Of a stretch of DNA of 64,000 nucleotides, positions 61,576 to 64,000 are shown piece by piece. The stretch is from Rachycentron canadum (Eukaryota; Chordata; Actinopteri; Carangiformes; Rachycentridae): the NCBI GenBank assembly GCA_038496675.1, contig CM076652.1, forward strand, positions 2,371,893 to 2,435,892. Direction: 5' to 3'. Numbering within the stretch: the stretch's first letter is position 1; each line of letters starts with the position of its first letter. Both the position numbers and the translations under genes were made by a program. Below the pieces are notes generated by a model. The model saw nothing but the letters and a program-made list of their open reading frames with translations. It ran no database searches and was not told where the DNA came from.

Positions 61576-62383
61576 ACCTGTTGTTACTAGAGCTCAGAGA
61601 GAAGCCTGAGAGAGGAGATGTAAAATTACACTGAGATGGTTTGTGGTTCTTATATGTAATATATATTTTATTATTAGAAGTTAAAAACTGGGACCTTTAA
61701 CATTTATTCTAAAACAGACGACGAAGAGAAGCCAGGATCAAAAACAGCAGATTAAGAAGTCTTGAGATAAACATGCACCCTGCTGTTACCCAGTCTAGTC
61801 TGCGTCTTATTCAACTCCATCTTTCTAGAATAAGATGCTCCAGTTTATGTATGAAGCCCAAAAGCAGGTGATGCACAACCAACACAATTAATAAACAAAC
61901 CTCATCCACATGGAAAATTTAAATTAAAACGACTAAACTAAAAAAAACCTGATCAATCATCTGGAGGGTTCGTGATTTGTGATAAAACATAAAGAAAGAG
62001 ATGTTAGGTCTGTAAAGTGGATCACACATGCTTGACATTCCACAATAATTAAGGCTATTACTAATGAAAAGGTCCTCAGTGATTAAAGCGCTGTTACGCT
62101 ACAACTGCAGGAATCATCAGAGCAATTGGACGCCGGTGTAATCACAGCTAATCATGTTGTCTGTGTAATTATAGCTAACGACGATGTCATTAAGTGTAAG
62201 GGTGTGTTATTGAAGATGAGGGATGTGGGAGCGCTCTGCAGGCTGATTACAGTGAAGGTTATGGGAGCCGCAGTAAAGCCAGTTCACGACACGACGGGAT
62301 CCCTGTTGGCCGGCGAGGTCGACTGGTGACGGGGGGCTCGTCTAATTGGCTTTGTTTGGTGGATCTGGAAGGCAGAGGCCCTT

Positions 62384-62409
62384 CAAAAAAAAAAAAAAAG
62401 AAAAAAAAA
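62384..62409. repeat. Poly-A run
   Basis: A run with one G interruption; no retroposon body is recognised next to it. Confidence 0.85.
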
Positions 62410-62793
62410 GCTCTCCACCAGCAGCCAGAGCGTGTGAAAGGGCAGCCTCATTACCGCACAGAACCATGCCGTCCGTCAGGCGTCCAACGAGCAACAACTG
62501 CCACCAAGAACTTTGAGCCAAAAGTGACAAGGCTGCGACAAAGGGGGACACACATTAACAGGTGGAAGTAAAAGCTTCCAACTTACTTTGATATTTCATT
62601 CATGTTCAAGGCGTAAAATGTGTGATTTCACAGATTTTTGGAAAATTCAGAAACTACTCTCGTGATGCTTTCGGACTGAATCTCATTCAACATTTTCTCT
62701 TCTCCGTTGCGTTACCTCTGTTTGTATCTGTGAATACTGGTATTACACATGTCATGGGCTCCTTCAATCAGAAAAACTAATTGTTTACATGTC

Positions 62794-63113
62794 CCATTCA
62801 GTCTAAAGGTAGATGTTAAAGGTCCATACAGTCTAAAGGTAGATGTTAAAGGTCCATATGGTCTAAAGGTAGATGTTAAAGGTCCATACAGTCTAAAGGT
62901 AGATGTTAAAGGTCCATACGGTCTAAAGGTAGATGTTAAAGGTCCATACGGTCTAAAGGTAGATGTTAAAGGTCCATACAGTCTAAAGGTAGATGTTAAA
63001 GGTCCATACAGTCTAAAGGTAGATGTTAAAGGTCCACACAGTCTAAAGGTAGATGTTAAAGGTCCATACGGTCTAAAGGTAGATGTTAAAGGTTCATACA
63101 GTCTAAAGATAGA
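62794..63113 (+). repeat. 30-bp minisatellite, 11 units
   Basis: Eleven units with A and G forms interspersed (order F, A, G, A, G, G, A, A, A, G, A, where F is the variant first unit). It is open in one frame as (GPYSLKVDVK)n but has no start context, splice context or family match. Confidence 0.97.
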
Positions 63114-63580
63114 CCTCCATGTGGTCTTTGATTATAAAGCAGGTCTAGGTTCTATATTAATACAGTGAAAGTATCAAAGGTCTCAGTAACAGAGAAATGC
63201 TCACAGCCTGAATTCAGAAACTGAGCCTTAAAACCTGCCGTCAGGACTTCTGGAACTTTGTGATGTCACACAGAAAGTCAGCTATGCCCCCATCACCTGG
63301 ATCCACCATCCAACCTTTCTTTTTTGATGTTGTCTTAACTTAACAACACAGCACCAGTCTTTTTGTCACTAACCTAGCTAAATGGACCTTTGTGATATCA
63401 CAACTCAATAACCACCCTCAGCCCCGCCCTAAGCCATGCCCACCTGGACGCACCATCCCATCTTGCAGGATTTGGTTTCTCTGAGTGTAATTTGCTATAT
63501 ATTTATTGGAAAAGTCAGAAAACAGTCAGCCGATCAGAGGAGAGGCCCGGTCCCTGATGGGCTGTAGTCTAACAGCTCCG
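62794..63580 (+). mobile_element. R2 element, locus 5, with 11-unit minisatellite
   Basis: The longest array (62794-63113) passes into CTCCATGTGGTCTTTGATTA, TCTATATTAATACAGTGAAA, TTTGTGATGTCACACAG and CACCTGGATCCACCATCCAA. A second, diverged copy of the middle follows (TTTGTGATATCACAACTCAA, CACCTGGACGCACCATCCCA) and then a decayed hairpin near 63530. The GGGACCTTTAA terminus is not found. Confidence 0.85.
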
Positions 63581-64000
63581 TGCTCTGACTGGGACTGGGA
63601 ACAGAAACTTTAGGCTGGTTTTGAGCTCAGCTGGTTTTCCCTCCGTCCCTGTTACATAACAGCTTCATCTCCTGGCTGCTGAATGAGTAATGTGGATGAG
63701 AGGGGCTGATGGTGGTGAACGGTCAAACTCCTCCCCTGTTACACAACAGGAAGAGTTTAGTCGTCTTCAAAGCCGTGGGTCTGTTGTGGTTCAGTGTAAC
63801 TGTGGATGCTAATCTAATTAGATGTCGAGAATGTAGGCGTGGCCAACTGAGAACATCAAGCACCCTATGAAATTAGCATTAGCTCTGAACGCTAACCTGT
63901 GATAGGATTCAAATTTCATCAGCTTTGCTTGTGCTCAATGAGGGTCCATGGCTTTAATGCATGAAACCCACCTGACTTTGCAGGTGCAGCTGATGACTTG

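Larger units (their letters stand above)
61177..61700 (+). mobile_element. R2 element, locus 4, with 8-unit minisatellite
   Basis: The array (61177-61410) is followed, after a small deletion, by CATCGTCCAACCTTGCAGGA, the perfect inverted repeat at 61523-61575, GAGATGGTTTGTGGTTC and a terminal AACTGGGACCTTTAACATT. The end GGGACCTTTAA is the inverse of TTAAAGGTCC in the array units. It is the clearest copy of the far end. Confidence 0.88.
59605..64000 (-). other. Intron (partial) before the first visible exon
   Basis: It holds an R2/R1 chimera (60040-60400), R2 loci 4 and 5 with arrays, and an A-rich run (62384-62409). The block 62050-62300 looks non-repetitive with several TAAT motifs. The upstream CADPS2 exon that must precede WGTQGDF was looked for and is not visible, so it lies beyond 64000 or escaped notice. 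Confidence 0.65.

Noticed and set aside
63972..64000. Possible exon end with donor AAGTCAG/GTGGGT on the minus strand at the window edge
   Set aside because: A reasonable donor, but only about 29 bases are visible and the short peptide does not match CADPS2; too little to call.

Overview
The window is vertebrate, almost certainly teleost, genomic DNA. The evidence is a spliced gene with GT-AG introns up to 8.8 kb and a dense load of fish-type repeats: Tc1-like transposons, L2/Rex-type LINE fragments, long CA microsatellites and short dispersed elements. There is one 389-base assembly gap (24080-24468). No bacterial, plasmid or CRISPR features are present.

Only one protein-coding gene can be supported. 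It lies on the minus strand and is a fragment of a calcium-dependent secretion activator gene, best matched to CADPS2 (CAPS2). Thirteen internal exons were placed by hand between 59604 and 605. Every junction is GT-AG, every phase is compatible, and together they give 1,644 bp (about 548 codons) with no stop. In transcript order they encode the tail of the C2-like region (59493-59604, 56819-56958), the PH domain (56819-47540), a divergent linker (47540-47740 into 38606-38742), the conserved CAPS middle region (29852 down to 13476), and the start of the MUN/Munc13-homology region (4861-5017, 605-746). The 5' exons lie above 64000 and the 3' exons below position 1. The product would act in priming and Ca2+-triggered exocytosis of dense-core vesicles.

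The rest is intron, largely built from repeats. I recognise: (1) a dispersed family here called R1, about ten pieces in both orientations; (2) a family here called R2, six loci, five of them carrying a tandem array of a 30-bp unit (5 to 11 units) at one end; (3) two near-identical repeat pairs, R3 (inverted) and R4 (direct), that straddle the PH-domain exons; (4) five Tc1-like remnants; (5) several LINE fragments; (6) long CA tracts and purine-rich tracts.

The most unusual structure is R2. The far end of the element carries an inverted copy of the TTAAAGGTCC motif that begins each array unit. This suggests a TTAA-type non-autonomous DNA transposon whose one terminal region has been tandemly amplified, so that a minisatellite was formed at, or carried to, many sites. 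This is inference and needs a genome-wide search.
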